A stretch of DNA of 64,000 nt from Haemophilus parainfluenzae (GTDB lineage: Bacteria; Pseudomonadota; Gammaproteobacteria; Enterobacterales; Pasteurellaceae). Of this stretch, positions 39,844 through 48,784 are shown piece by piece; the first letter of the stretch is position 1, and each line of letters opens with the position of its first letter. The translations under genes and the position numbers were made by a program. The stretch spans positions 1-64,000 of the forward strand of contig NZ_QEPT01000007.1 in assembly GCF_003252755.1 (NCBI RefSeq). The letters are read 5' to 3'. The notes beneath the pieces are model-generated. The model did not search any database, was not told the origin of the DNA, and saw only the letters and a program-made list of their open reading frames with translations.

Positions 39844-40565
39844 CTTTTTCCCTCTAATAACCCATTTAATAATTGCTGTTGGAGCATCCACAAATTTTCT
39901 TGGTTAAGTTCTCGTGGTGCTTTACCTTCAGGTTTTATGACATCAGATAATGCTGGTTGATTAGGCTGCGGTGAGCGTAATACAAAAATACGCTGGCTTA
40001 AGCGCAATGCTTCTTGAGGATCATGTGTAACCAATAACACGGATTTATCTTTTAATAGTTCATAAGCCAAGTTTTGTAATTGATAACGACTAATCGTGTC
40101 AAGGGCAGAGAAAGGTTCATCAAGTAAAACTAAATCAGCGTTTTGCATTAATACTCGAGCGAGAGCCACTCTTTGTTTCTGTCCTCCAGATAATTGAGCA
40201 CAGCTTTTATGAAGATGTTCTGACATGCCTACTTGTTCAAGTAGTGCTTTTGCTTGAAGAGTTGTTTTTGCAGATTTATTCCCGAATAGTACGTTTTCTA
40301 ATTGGACGTTGTCAATAATTGAAAGCCAGGGATAAAGAGTATCTTTTTGTGGTAGCCATGCCACTCGAATATTAGGATGAAAGATGATATTGCCTTGGAT
40401 TTTCCCTTGTATTTCAAGCCCTGCAATTAATCTTAAAAGCGTTGATTTACCTACACCAGAACAGCCAAGCAAACTGACCCACTCATTAGGCAAAAGCGTT
40501 AAGTCAAGGTGTTTAAATAGTACCTGCTCTCCAAAAGCAAGACTAAGATCCTGAATATGCACCAT
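39840..40565 (-). CDS. thiZ: pyrimidine precursor ABC importer, ATPase ThiZ
   Basis: ATPase of ThiXYZ and first gene of the riboswitch-controlled operon. Walker A GCSGVGKST, signature [12 protein letters not shown], Walker B LVLLDEPFSALD. 241 residues. Its ribosome binding site AGGTTA (minus strand, 40576-40571) is complementary to TTACCT (40598-40593) further upstream, suggesting it can be hidden by the riboswitch expression platform. Confidence 0.93.
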   Translation of the reverse strand: MVHIQDLSLAFGEQVLFKHLDLTLLPNEWVSLLGCSGVGKSTLLRLIAGLEIQGKIQGNIIFHPNIRVAWLPQKDTLYPWLSIIDNVQLENVLFGNKSAKTTLQAKALLEQVGMSEHLHKSCAQLSGGQKQRVALARVLMQNADLVLLDEPFSALDTISRYQLQNLAYELLKDKSVLLVTHDPQEALRLSQRIFVLRSPQPNQPALSDVIKPEGKAPRELNQENLWMLQQQLLNGLLEGKR

Positions 40566-40652
40566 AGCATTAACCTAATGATTAACTACTAAAGGTAACG
40601 GTAGAAAAGGAATGAAAATAGGTATGAAGAATGAGAAAGTATTTTGGCATAT

Positions 40653-40726
40653 TAGTTTCCTACGTCAGTGCTAACTGTTTCAGGTTCACGGGTATCATCT
40701 CAGCCACCTTGTGGCACCCCGACTAA
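40653..40726 (-). ncRNA. TPP (thi-box) riboswitch
   Basis: On the minus strand the aptamer reads TCGGGGTGCC, then GGCTGAGATGATACCCG, then TGAACCTGA, then GACGTAGGAAA: all the conserved blocks of the THI element in the right order and spacing. It lies 88 bases before thiZ and binds thiamine pyrophosphate. A -10-like TATAAA is at 40745-40740 on the minus strand, just upstream of the aptamer. The expression platform has no T-tailed stem; it appears to control translation. Confidence 0.95.
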
Positions 40727-40973
40727 AATTTGAAAGAATTTTATATCGCAATTAAAAATAAAACAATAGGAAATGACATTAACTTTAGTTTTTTTGTTTA
40801 GTCCTCGAGAGTCAATTTAAGCAATAAAAATAATAAGTTAAATCATATACTCACTTTTCAAGTGTTATATTCAAAGTTCTAGAAATTACACCTTATCTTG
40901 TAAAGTAAGACAACAAAAGTATTTATAATAAAAAACTAGATTCTCTATAAGCATATAATATATTATTAACCTT
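40727..40973. other. AT-rich intergenic stretch without a gene
   Basis: Between the riboswitch and the possible gene remnant. Very A/T-rich and broken in all frames. Apart from the thiamine promoter elements near 40740-40768, I see nothing in it. Confidence 0.6.
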
Positions 40974-41075
40974 TCAATTTGCTTTCCCATAAGTTGCCGG
41001 ATTATAAAAAACTCTGTCATCACGAATATCCCCTTGAATTCAAAGCCCTTCAAAGGTTTTAGTGTTTCAAGTGAT
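40974..41075 (-). pseudogene. possible 3' remnant of an unidentified gene
   Basis: On the minus strand one frame ends GDIRDDRVFYNPATYGKAN-stop (stop at 40974-40976), whose composition looks protein-like, while the likely preceding part (KTFEG) is cut off by an in-frame stop. It looks like the end of a gene degraded by a stop or frameshift, lying between the thiamine operon and rlmJ. I do not recognise the family, and chance is possible. Confidence 0.25.
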
Positions 41076-41148
41076 AATATTTTTTTCTACAGAAAAGTTA
41101 TACCATCATCAATCTTGAGCGTACTTTTCTCATCATAAAGGAGAAACT

Positions 41149-41994
41149 ATGTTAAGTTATCGTCACAGTTTTCATGCTGGCAACCACGCAGATGTGCTTA
41201 AACACATTGTATTAATGCTGATTCTAGAAAATCTTTCACTAAAAGAAAAAGGCTTCTACTATCTTGATACCCATTCAGGAGTCGGTCGTTATCGTTTAAG
41301 TTCTAACGAATCAGAAAAGACGGGCGAATATAAAGAAGGAATAGGCAGACTTTGGGAAAGAACAGATTTACCCGAAGAAATTACTCGCTATGTGGAAATT
41401 ATTAAGAAGCTCAATTATGGCGGCAAAGAATTACGCTATTATGCTGGGTCGCCAATGATTGCCGCCCAATTATTGCGTTCACAAGATCGTGCTTTGCTCA
41501 CCGAATTACATCCGAGCGATTTTCCATTATTGCGCAATAATTTCAAAGAATTTAAGAATATCACCACAAAATCAGAAAATGGTTTCCAACAACTCAAAGC
41601 CACGCTTCCACCAAAAGAGCGCCGTGGTTTAGTGCTTATTGATCCACCTTATGAATTAAAAGAAGATTATGATTTGGTGGTGAAAGCGATAGAAGAAGGT
41701 TATAAACGCTTTGCGACAGGCACTTATACAATTTGGTATCCAGTAGTACTACGCCAACAAACAAAACGCATATTTAAAGGATTAGAAGCGACGGGAATTC
41801 GTAAAATATTGAAAATTGAATTGGCAGTTCGCCCTGATAGCGATCAACGTGGTATGACCGCAAGTGGAATGGTGGTGATTAACCCGCCTTGGCAATTAGA
41901 ACAGCAAATGAAAGCTATTTTGCCTTATTTGACCCAAACTCTTGTCCCTGAAGGTACGGGAAGTTGGACAGTGGAATGGATTGTGCCGGAATAA
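41149..41994 (+). CDS. rlmJ: 23S rRNA (adenine-2030-N6)-methyltransferase
   Basis: SAM-dependent methyltransferase modifying A2030 of 23S rRNA. Family start LSYRHSFHAGNHADVLKHIV and the catalytic motif IDPPYELKEDYD (about residues 164-175) are clear. 281 residues. AAAGGAGAAA precedes the ATG. In H. influenzae, as I recall, this gene sits directly after ponA and the com locus; here the thiamine operon separates them. Confidence 0.96.
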   Translation: MLSYRHSFHAGNHADVLKHIVLMLILENLSLKEKGFYYLDTHSGVGRYRLSSNESEKTGEYKEGIGRLWERTDLPEEITRYVEIIKKLNYGGKELRYYAGSPMIAAQLLRSQDRALLTELHPSDFPLLRNNFKEFKNITTKSENGFQQLKATLPPKERRGLVLIDPPYELKEDYDLVVKAIEEGYKRFATGTYTIWYPVVLRQQTKRIFKGLEATGIRKILKIELAVRPDSDQRGMTASGMVVINPPWQLEQQMKAILPYLTQTLVPEGTGSWTVEWIVPE

Positions 41995-42029
41995 TCCATT
42001 CCAAAATCTCGGTCAAAACGACCACGCTT

Positions 42030-42446
42030 TTAAATTTTAATTTTATTGGAATACAACACTAAACAAAGTGCAATAACCATAATTAAAATCGCGCCTGCGA
42101 ATAAGATGGTATCAACTGAGCTTTCATGATTCACAATGATCAGGCGCAACATGGCGGTAATCCCCGCATAAATAAAATATCGCAAAGGAAAGTGATAGCC
42201 ACTTTTAAAATATTGCACAATAAGACCAATAAAACCGAAATATAAGAAAAACATCACAGCTTGTTCCGCAACATCATAAGGCACTACACTTGATGTATTA
42301 AATACCATGATCGCTAACGTATATGTAATTTTAGCTAATGCAATAATCAATACTACAGCTAAAGCAATAAGTGAAAAACTTAATACCACTTTTAATACAC
42401 CTGTAACCACGCGAGGCAGTTTTTCGAGTTCTTGAGATTCTTCCAT
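42030..42446 (-). CDS. psiE: PsiE-like inner membrane protein
   Basis: Resembles E. coli PsiE, a phosphate-starvation-inducible membrane protein of unknown function. Four hydrophobic segments are visible in 138 residues, and the family block YFKSGYHFPLRYFIYAGITA is strong (residues 83-102). Downstream of rpoD on the same strand but behind a terminator. No phosphate-control site was recognised. Confidence 0.87.
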   Translation of the reverse strand: MEESQELEKLPRVVTGVLKVVLSFSLIALAVVLIIALAKITYTLAIMVFNTSSVVPYDVAEQAVMFFLYFGFIGLIVQYFKSGYHFPLRYFIYAGITAMLRLIIVNHESSVDTILFAGAILIMVIALCLVLYSNKIKI

Positions 42447-42534
42447 AAAGTTCCTTTTTTGTTTTTAAATGAAGAAAGGCGCGTATTTTAAAGGAATGTG
42501 ATTTCGCGGTAAATAACCAAATTTAATCAAATAA

Positions 42535-42558
42535 AAAAGGCAGAGATCTCTGCCTTTT
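42535..42558 (-). terminator. rpoD operon terminator
   Basis: A perfect 24-bp palindrome with arms AAAAGGCAGAGA and TCTCTGCCTTTT, followed on the minus strand by six T and on the plus strand by a T run. It ends the rpsU-dnaG-rpoD transcript. Confidence 0.88.
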
Positions 42559-42578
42559 CTTTTTTTTTATATAAATAA

Positions 42579-44468
42579 TTACTCATCCAAGAAACTTCTT
42601 AATGTCTCAGAACGGCTAGGATGACGTAATTTACGCAATGCTTTCGCTTCAATCTGACGAATACGCTCACGAGTTACGTCAAATTGTTTACCCACTTCTT
42701 CGAGTGTATGGTCGGTATTCATATCAATACCAAAACGCATACGTAATACTTTCGCTTCACGAGGTGTTAAGCCTTCTAACACTTCATGAGTCGCTACTTT
42801 TAAGCTTTGTGCGGTTGCCGAATCTAATGGCAATTCAAGGGTTGAATCCTCGATAAAATCACCTAAATGTGAATCATCGTCATCACCGATTGGAGTTTCC
42901 ATTGAAATTGGCTCTTTCGCAATCTTAAGCACTTTACGAATTTTATCTTCTGGCATACCCATGCGGTCAGCAAGCTCTTCTGGTGTCGCTTCACGCCCCA
43001 TTTCTTGTAACATTTGACGAGAAATACGATTTAATTTATTAATCGTTTCAATCATATGAACAGGAATACGAATTGTACGTGCTTGGTCAGCAATGGAACG
43101 AGTAATAGCCTGACGAATCCACCAAGTTGCATAAGTTGAAAATTTATAACCACGACGGTATTCAAATTTATCTACTGCTTTCATCAAACCAATATTCCCT
43201 TCTTGAATTAAATCCAAGAATTGCAAACCACGGTTGGTATATTTTTTCGCAATAGAAATGACCAAACGTAAGTTAGCTTCAACCATTTCTTTTTTCGCAC
43301 GACGAGCTTTTTGTTCACCACGAGATACCGCATCGCAAATCTCACGCATTTGTTGGATGGTCAGATTAGTATGCTGTTCAATATTCGCTAAATTATCTAA
43401 AGATAAACGGATACGCTCTTCATATTTTGGTAAGCGTTTTGCCCAAGCTTTAGTGGATTTTAATGCTTTTGCTACCCATGCATCATTGCTGCCATTAGCA
43501 ATAATAAGTGCCTCAAATTCATCTTTTGGCATACCCGCAATATCAACTAATACTTTCTGCAGTTGACGCTCTTCTGCACGTACTCGTTTTATCATATTTT
43601 TCATTGATAAAACAAGCACATCAAATTGTTTTGGCACTAAACGGAATTGTTTAAAAATATCTGCGAGTTGAGCAATTTGATCTTTTGCACGTTTACCACT
43701 ACGTCCATGTTTTACTATAGTCGCCAATGTTTTGGTGTGTTGCTCTCTTAAGGCCGCAAATCTTTCACGAGCAACTTCAGGATCTATGCTATTGTCAGAG
43801 TCGCTGTCATCCGAACTTGAGCTGCTATCGCTTTCATCTTCCTCATCACTCTCATCATCAACATCTGCAACTGATTGAGTACTCTCATCTTCATCAGTGA
43901 AATGCTCATCAACATTCGCAGCTTCCTCTTCAACAACATTTGGATCTACAAAACCAGTAATTAAATCAGCTAAACGATAATTACCCGCTTCTACTTGATC
44001 ATAATTATTTAATAATTCAGTTAACGCTTCTGGATATGCAGCAATAGCAGTTTGAACTTCATCAATCCCTTCTTCAATACGTTTTGCAATGCTGATTTCA
44101 TCTTCACGGGTAAGAAGATCAACCGTTCCCATTTCACGCATATACATACGCACAGGATCGGTTGTACGACCGATTTCAGATTCCACATTGGATAAAATCT
44201 GTGTTGCTTCTTCCACTGCATCTTCATCCGGAATCGTGTCATTCAACATCATTTCGTCACTTTCCGGCGCTTCATCAAGAACCGGAATACCCGCATCATG
44301 CTGTAAAGTCTGCAACAACTTATCGTAATATTCCGGATCGATCACATCTTCCGGAAGTAAGTCATTAATCTCCGCATAGGTTAAATAACCTTGCGTACGA
44401 CCCAATTCCATAAGCTGTTCAATTTGTTCTGAATATTGCTCTGCGGTAGATTGTTGATTTTGTTCCAT
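42579..44468 (-). CDS. rpoD: RNA polymerase sigma factor RpoD (sigma-70)
   Basis: Principal sigma factor. Region 1.1 at the N-terminus, an acidic Ser/Asp-rich spacer around residues 195-230 ([12 protein letters not shown]), region 2 with the -10 reading helix ([20 protein letters not shown]), region 3 and the region 4 helix-turn-helix ([20 protein letters not shown]) that reads the -35. 629 residues. Last gene of the macromolecular synthesis operon, 69 bases after dnaG. Confidence 0.97.
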   Translation of the reverse strand: MEQNQQSTAEQYSEQIEQLMELGRTQGYLTYAEINDLLPEDVIDPEYYDKLLQTLQHDAGIPVLDEAPESDEMMLNDTIPDEDAVEEATQILSNVESEIGRTTDPVRMYMREMGTVDLLTREDEISIAKRIEEGIDEVQTAIAAYPEALTELLNNYDQVEAGNYRLADLITGFVDPNVVEEEAANVDEHFTDEDESTQSVADVDDESDEEDESDSSSSSDDSDSDNSIDPEVARERFAALREQHTKTLATIVKHGRSGKRAKDQIAQLADIFKQFRLVPKQFDVLVLSMKNMIKRVRAEERQLQKVLVDIAGMPKDEFEALIIANGSNDAWVAKALKSTKAWAKRLPKYEERIRLSLDNLANIEQHTNLTIQQMREICDAVSRGEQKARRAKKEMVEANLRLVISIAKKYTNRGLQFLDLIQEGNIGLMKAVDKFEYRRGYKFSTYATWWIRQAITRSIADQARTIRIPVHMIETINKLNRISRQMLQEMGREATPEELADRMGMPEDKIRKVLKIAKEPISMETPIGDDDDSHLGDFIEDSTLELPLDSATAQSLKVATHEVLEGLTPREAKVLRMRFGIDMNTDHTLEEVGKQFDVTRERIRQIEAKALRKLRHPSRSETLRSFLDE

Positions 44469-44537
44469 TTTTATTCCCGTTTTGCGTTATTTTTGGAAGA
44501 TAAAAGCCCTTGTTTTGAACAGGAGATTTTACCATTG

Positions 44538-46322
44538 TTATGACGGATTAACTAACTGTTTTTTCTGCTCTTCTTTTCCCTTGAGCAAATTCACTAAAAT
44601 TGCGCGCTCTTGATCAGTTAATCCTTCCGTCCTTTCTTTTGCAATCAGCATTTCAATGTCACGCTCAATCGCTTGAATATTCAATCGACGATAGTTTTGA
44701 GAGAATGCATTAATGATTTCTAAGTCATCTAATAGATGATCCCAAGAGGCTAATATTTCAAGGGGCTTGCTGAATTCTGTATCACGAAAATATTCTAAGA
44801 TTTGCCCTGTTGTAATGCCTTCTCGTTCACGGCAAAGTGCGGTCAATTTTTCGAGCAATTCGTAACCCGCTTCATGCTTTAAGGCTTGTAAACCGATATC
44901 CGAAATACGATTCACTAATTGTGAATTCTGTAATAACAGCGAAATCACCACGCGCATTGGTGTTTTCTTAATGGTTTTTTGTGGCGTTTTAGGTTTGGGT
45001 TCAGCCTTATCTATTTGATTTGGTATTAAGCTTTCAAGCTGTGATTGATCAAAGATCCCAAGCTTTTGCGCCAACATATTCCGCAATGAAAGACGTAGCA
45101 TATCACCAGGGATTTGACGAATTAAAGGCGCCGCGAGTGCCACTAATTTGCCTCGTCCTTCTTGCGTCGAGAAATCTACTTGTGGACTTAAATGCGCGAA
45201 TAAGAATTCTGTGAGAGACTGAGCTTGATCAATATACTCTTCAAACTTTTCTTTACCATATTGACGAATATAAGTATCCGGATCTTCTCCGTCTGGTAGG
45301 AAAATAAACTTGATTTGTCGTCCGTCTTCCAGATAAGGTAAAGCGTTTTCAAGTGCGCGCCAAGCGGCATCACGCCCTGCTCTATCGCCATCGTAGCAGC
45401 AAATGACTTGCTCTGTTGAACGGAACAATAATTGAATTTGTTCCGAGGTTGTCGATGTCCCAAGAGAAGCCACCGCATAATTGACACCAAATTGCGCCAA
45501 TGCCACCACATCCATGTAGCCTTCAACTACTAGTAATTTTTCTGGCTCATCATTGATTTGTGAGGCTTCATACAAGCCATAAAGTTCATTACCTTTATGG
45601 TACGTAATAGTTTCTGGGGAGTTCAAATACTTGGGTTTTTCATCCGTTAAAACACGTCCACCAAAGGCGACCGTACGACCACGTTTATCTCGAATCGGAA
45701 ACATAATGCGATTACGAAATTTATCGTACACATTGCCACGATCGTTACGAGAAAGCATACCTAAATCAAACAGCTTTTTCTGTTCTTCTCGATTTTTGCC
45801 GAATTGACGCAACACCGTATCCATCGCATTGGGTACATAACCGATTTGAAAACGCTCGATAATTTCTGGCGATAAACCACGTTGCTGAAGATAGCTTTGA
45901 GCAGGAATATTTAGCGGAAGTTGCGATTGATAAAATGACGCAATCTCTTGCATCAAATCGTATAAATTACGTTTTATCTGATAGCTCACATCCGGTTTAT
46001 TGCCGAATTGATTTGGGCGTTTTTCATAAGGCACTTCAAGCCCTACCGAAGCGGCAAGTTCTTCAACGGCTTCAACAAATTCTAATTTGTCATAATCCAT
46101 TAAAAATGAAATCGCATTGCCTTTCGCGCCACAGCCGAAGCAATAATAGAATTGTTTTTTTTCACTTACTGTGAAGGATGGTGTTTTTTCGTGATGAAAC
46201 GGACAACAAGCTTGATAATCCCGTCCCGCTTTTTTGAGTTTCACGCGCGCATTAATCACATCGACAATATTCGATTTTGTGAGCAGATCATCAATAAATT
46301 GGCGTGGAATTGAGCCTTTCAT
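44538..46322 (-). CDS. dnaG: DNA primase
   Basis: Makes RNA primers for replication. N-terminal zinc-binding domain (CCPFHHEKTPSFTV and YYCFGCGAKGNA, residues 38-65), TOPRIM catalytic core with VVEGYMDVVAL and CCYDGDRAGRDAAWR, and a C-terminal helicase-binding domain. 594 residues, normal. Middle gene of rpsU-dnaG-rpoD. Uptake signal inside (44835-44843). Confidence 0.96.
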   Translation of the reverse strand: MKGSIPRQFIDDLLTKSNIVDVINARVKLKKAGRDYQACCPFHHEKTPSFTVSEKKQFYYCFGCGAKGNAISFLMDYDKLEFVEAVEELAASVGLEVPYEKRPNQFGNKPDVSYQIKRNLYDLMQEIASFYQSQLPLNIPAQSYLQQRGLSPEIIERFQIGYVPNAMDTVLRQFGKNREEQKKLFDLGMLSRNDRGNVYDKFRNRIMFPIRDKRGRTVAFGGRVLTDEKPKYLNSPETITYHKGNELYGLYEASQINDEPEKLLVVEGYMDVVALAQFGVNYAVASLGTSTTSEQIQLLFRSTEQVICCYDGDRAGRDAAWRALENALPYLEDGRQIKFIFLPDGEDPDTYIRQYGKEKFEEYIDQAQSLTEFLFAHLSPQVDFSTQEGRGKLVALAAPLIRQIPGDMLRLSLRNMLAQKLGIFDQSQLESLIPNQIDKAEPKPKTPQKTIKKTPMRVVISLLLQNSQLVNRISDIGLQALKHEAGYELLEKLTALCREREGITTGQILEYFRDTEFSKPLEILASWDHLLDDLEIINAFSQNYRRLNIQAIERDIEMLIAKERTEGLTDQERAILVNLLKGKEEQKKQLVNPS

Positions 46323-46397
46323 TGCCTTGCCTCCTTGAATACGATGCGAAAGTGCGGTTGATTTTGCGTGACTTTTTTCGATGAGTTTAAAGCAACA

Positions 46398-46428
46398 AAA
46401 CCGTGATACCCAAAAGGTTTCACGGTTT
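46398..46428 (-). terminator. rpsU-dnaG attenuating terminator
   Basis: AAACCGTGA (46398-46406) with TCACGGTTT (46420-46428), with an inner ACC/GGT stem, followed on the minus strand by TTGTTGC. It matches the position of the partial terminator that limits dnaG expression relative to rpsU in E. coli. Confidence 0.7.
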
Positions 46429-46458
46429 GTCTTAACTCGAGTTAGAAAATACTACAAA

Positions 46459-46674
46459 TTAGTATAAACGGGTATTGCGCGCGTTTTCGCGAGCGTTACG
46501 TTTCGCGTGACGTTTAGCAAGTGTTGCTTTTTCACGTTTACGGATTGTAGTTGGTTTTTCATAGAATTCACGAGCGCGAACTTCTGCTAAAATACCAGCT
46601 TTTTCGCAAGAGCGTTTGAAACGACGTAAAGCTACGTCAAATGATTCGTTTTCACGTACTTTAATTACAGGCAT
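46459..46674 (-). CDS. rpsU: 30S ribosomal protein S21
   Basis: Small basic ribosomal protein that helps 30S subunits select mRNA. Starts [20 protein letters not shown] and ends in an Arg/Lys-rich tail. 71 residues, exactly the usual length. First gene of the rpsU-dnaG-rpoD operon. Confidence 0.97.
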   Translation of the reverse strand: MPVIKVRENESFDVALRRFKRSCEKAGILAEVRAREFYEKPTTIRKREKATLAKRHAKRNARENARNTRLY

Positions 46675-46892
46675 AAGCCAATCACCTCAATGAGTTTAAT
46701 TTAATTGCAATTTTAAATTTTTATTACTGCCGAATGAACGGCAAATTCAATAAAGGACGCAATTCTAATCGATCTTCCCTGCAAAAGCAAAGGAAAGATC
46801 GCCTATTTGCTGAAAATTTGGCGTTTGAACTGGTTTAAGCGGGCTAAACAAGGTAAAATCTTTGCCAATTTTTTTAATAAAATGAGAATAAA

Positions 46893-47921
46893 ATGCGTAT
46901 TTTAGGAATCGAAACCTCCTGTGATGAAACAGGTGTCGCGATTTATGATGAAGATAAGGGCTTAATTGCCAATCAGCTCTACACGCAAATTGCCTTGCAT
47001 GCGGATTACGGCGGTGTGGTGCCAGAGCTGGCTTCCCGCGATCACATTCGCAAAACGGCGCCATTAATTAAAGCTGCATTAGAGGAAGCCAATTTAACCG
47101 CAGATCAAATTGATGGTATCGCCTATACAAGTGGTCCTGGTTTAGTCGGCGCATTATTAGTGGGTGCAACGATCGCACGTTCACTGGCTTATGCTTGGAA
47201 TGTGCCCGCTATTGGCGTACATCACATGGAAGGTCATCTACTTGCGCCAATGCTTGATGAAAATCGACCGCACTTTCCATTTATTGCCCTCTTAGTTTCA
47301 GGTGGACACACACAATTAGTGCGCGTTGATGGAGTAGGGAAATATGAAGTCATTGGCGAATCCATTGATGATGCAGCAGGTGAAGCCTTTGATAAAACCG
47401 CGAAATTATTAGGGCTAGATTATCCTGGTGGTGCCGCACTTTCACGTTTAGCCGAAAAAGGATCGCCGGATCGTTTTGTGTTCCCGCGGCCAATGACGGA
47501 TCGCCCTGGTCTTGATTTTAGCTTTTCAGGTTTAAAAACCTCAGCAGCAAACACCATTAATCAGGCGTTCAAACAAGAAGGTGAATTAACCGAACAAACC
47601 AAAGCTGATATTGCCTTTGCCTTCCAAGATTCTGTCGTGGATACACTTGCAATTAAATGCAAACGTGCCTTAAAAGAAACCGGTTATAAGCGTTTAGTCA
47701 TTGCTGGCGGCGTAAGTGCAAACAAAAAATTACGTGAAACCCTTGGCACAATGATGAAAAATCTTGGTGGTGAAGTATTTTATCCACAGCCTCAATTTTG
47801 TACCGATAACGGTGCCATGATTGCCTATACGGGCTTTTTACGCTTAAAACAAGGTCAGCATAGCGATCTCGCTATTGATGTAAAACCTCGTTGGGCGATG
47901 GACGAACTCCCTGCAATTTAA
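46893..47921 (+). CDS. tsaD: tRNA N6-threonylcarbamoyladenosine transferase TsaD
   Basis: Transfers the threonylcarbamoyl group to A37 of ANN-decoding tRNAs, with TsaB/TsaE. ASKHA fold; starts [19 protein letters not shown]; metal-binding His111 and His115 in VHHMEGH; phosphate motif [22 protein letters not shown] near residue 270. 342 residues. Divergent from rpsU; followed after 9 bases by a small membrane gene. Uptake signal inside (47267-47275). Confidence 0.97.
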   Translation: MRILGIETSCDETGVAIYDEDKGLIANQLYTQIALHADYGGVVPELASRDHIRKTAPLIKAALEEANLTADQIDGIAYTSGPGLVGALLVGATIARSLAYAWNVPAIGVHHMEGHLLAPMLDENRPHFPFIALLVSGGHTQLVRVDGVGKYEVIGESIDDAAGEAFDKTAKLLGLDYPGGAALSRLAEKGSPDRFVFPRPMTDRPGLDFSFSGLKTSAANTINQAFKQEGELTEQTKADIAFAFQDSVVDTLAIKCKRALKETGYKRLVIAGGVSANKKLRETLGTMMKNLGGEVFYPQPQFCTDNGAMIAYTGFLRLKQGQHSDLAIDVKPRWAMDELPAI

Positions 47922-47930
47922 GGAAAAAAT

Positions 47931-48167
47931 ATGGAAAATATAATTAAAGTAAGAGCTATGCGTGTAGCCGGTGTCGCTTGTTTTTTAGTGCTCGCGATTA
48001 TTGGTGCATGGATTTTTACCACGCCAAGCAGTGATATTGTTGACGCTCTTGCTGAAGCAGGAAAAATGGTGGGTGGTGGTGCCACTTACGGGACCTTTAT
48101 GCTCGCAGCCTGTCCACCTGTTGCAGGATTCATTGCCTATCATTTCTGGAAATGGGTGATTAAATAA
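47931..48167 (+). CDS. small inner membrane protein of unknown function
   Basis: 78 residues with two hydrophobic segments ([19 protein letters not shown], about 12-30, and [20 protein letters not shown], about 53-72) separated by an acidic, Gly-rich loop. I do not recognise the family. It sits 9 bases after tsaD and its stop codon overlaps the tdk start (TAATG), so it is translated as part of the tsaD-tdk unit. AAGGA lies before the ATG. The tight coupling supports a real gene. Confidence 0.75.
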   Translation: MENIIKVRAMRVAGVACFLVLAIIGAWIFTTPSSDIVDALAEAGKMVGGGATYGTFMLAACPPVAGFIAYHFWKWVIK

Positions 48168-48748
48168 TGGCAAAACTCTATTTTTACTACTCTACGATGA
48201 ATGCGGGTAAATCAACCACGTTGTTGCAGTCTTCCTATAACTATCGTGAACGCAATATGAACACCATGGTTTATACGGCAGCCATTGATGACCGCTTTGG
48301 ATTAGGCAAAGTCACGTCGCGTATTGGTATTCATGAAGACGCCAATTTATTTACGTCAACGAGTGACCTTTTTGCCGAAGTGAGTCAACGTTTACAACAA
48401 GAAAAAATTCATTGTGTTTTAGTTGACGAAGCCCAGTTTTTAACGAAACAACAAGTATATCAATTAAGCGATGTCGTGGATAAACTGAAGATTCCTGTGC
48501 TTTGTTATGGCTTGCGTACCGACTTCCAAGCAGAGCTATTTGAAGGTAGTAAGTATCTACTTGCTTGGGCAGATCAACTAGAAGAATTAAAAACAATCTG
48601 TTATTGTGGACGTAAAGCCAATTTCGTTTTACGTTTAAATGAACAAGGTCAAGTCATTAAGGAAGGGGAACAAATCCAAATTGGTGGAAATGACTCTTAT
48701 CTTTCGGTTTGCCGCTATCATTACAAAGAAAAGTGCGGTCAGCTTTAA
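48167..48748 (+). CDS. tdk: thymidine kinase
   Basis: Salvages thymidine to dTMP. P-loop [10 protein letters not shown] (about residues 7-16), VDEAQFL, and two zinc-binding Cys groups (CYCGRK near 145 and CRYHYKEKC near the end). 193 residues. Its first base overlaps the small membrane gene upstream. Its last codons contain an uptake signal (48731-48739). Confidence 0.96.
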   Translation: MAKLYFYYSTMNAGKSTTLLQSSYNYRERNMNTMVYTAAIDDRFGLGKVTSRIGIHEDANLFTSTSDLFAEVSQRLQQEKIHCVLVDEAQFLTKQQVYQLSDVVDKLKIPVLCYGLRTDFQAELFEGSKYLLAWADQLEELKTICYCGRKANFVLRLNEQGQVIKEGEQIQIGGNDSYLSVCRYHYKEKCGQL

Positions 48749-48784
48749 CCTCGTTTTTCAATTTTATACTCGGAGAACAATTTT

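Noticed and set aside
40727-41148. Search for tRNA, CRISPR repeats, insertion sequences or phage genes in this and other long gaps
   Set aside because: No cloverleaf pattern, regular spaced repeats, transposase or integrase fragments were recognised anywhere in the window.
42000-42022. TCTCGGTC...GACCACGCTTTT after rlmJ as another uptake-signal pair
   Set aside because: Both halves differ from the core at two or more positions; it may be a degraded pair but cannot be supported as one.
43780-43880. Repeats of tcatc/ctgtc type in rpoD, as a possible phase-variable simple repeat
   Set aside because: They encode the irregular acidic Ser/Asp spacer of sigma-70; units are not perfect and a frameshift would be lethal. 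I saw no tetranucleotide phase-variation tracts in the window.
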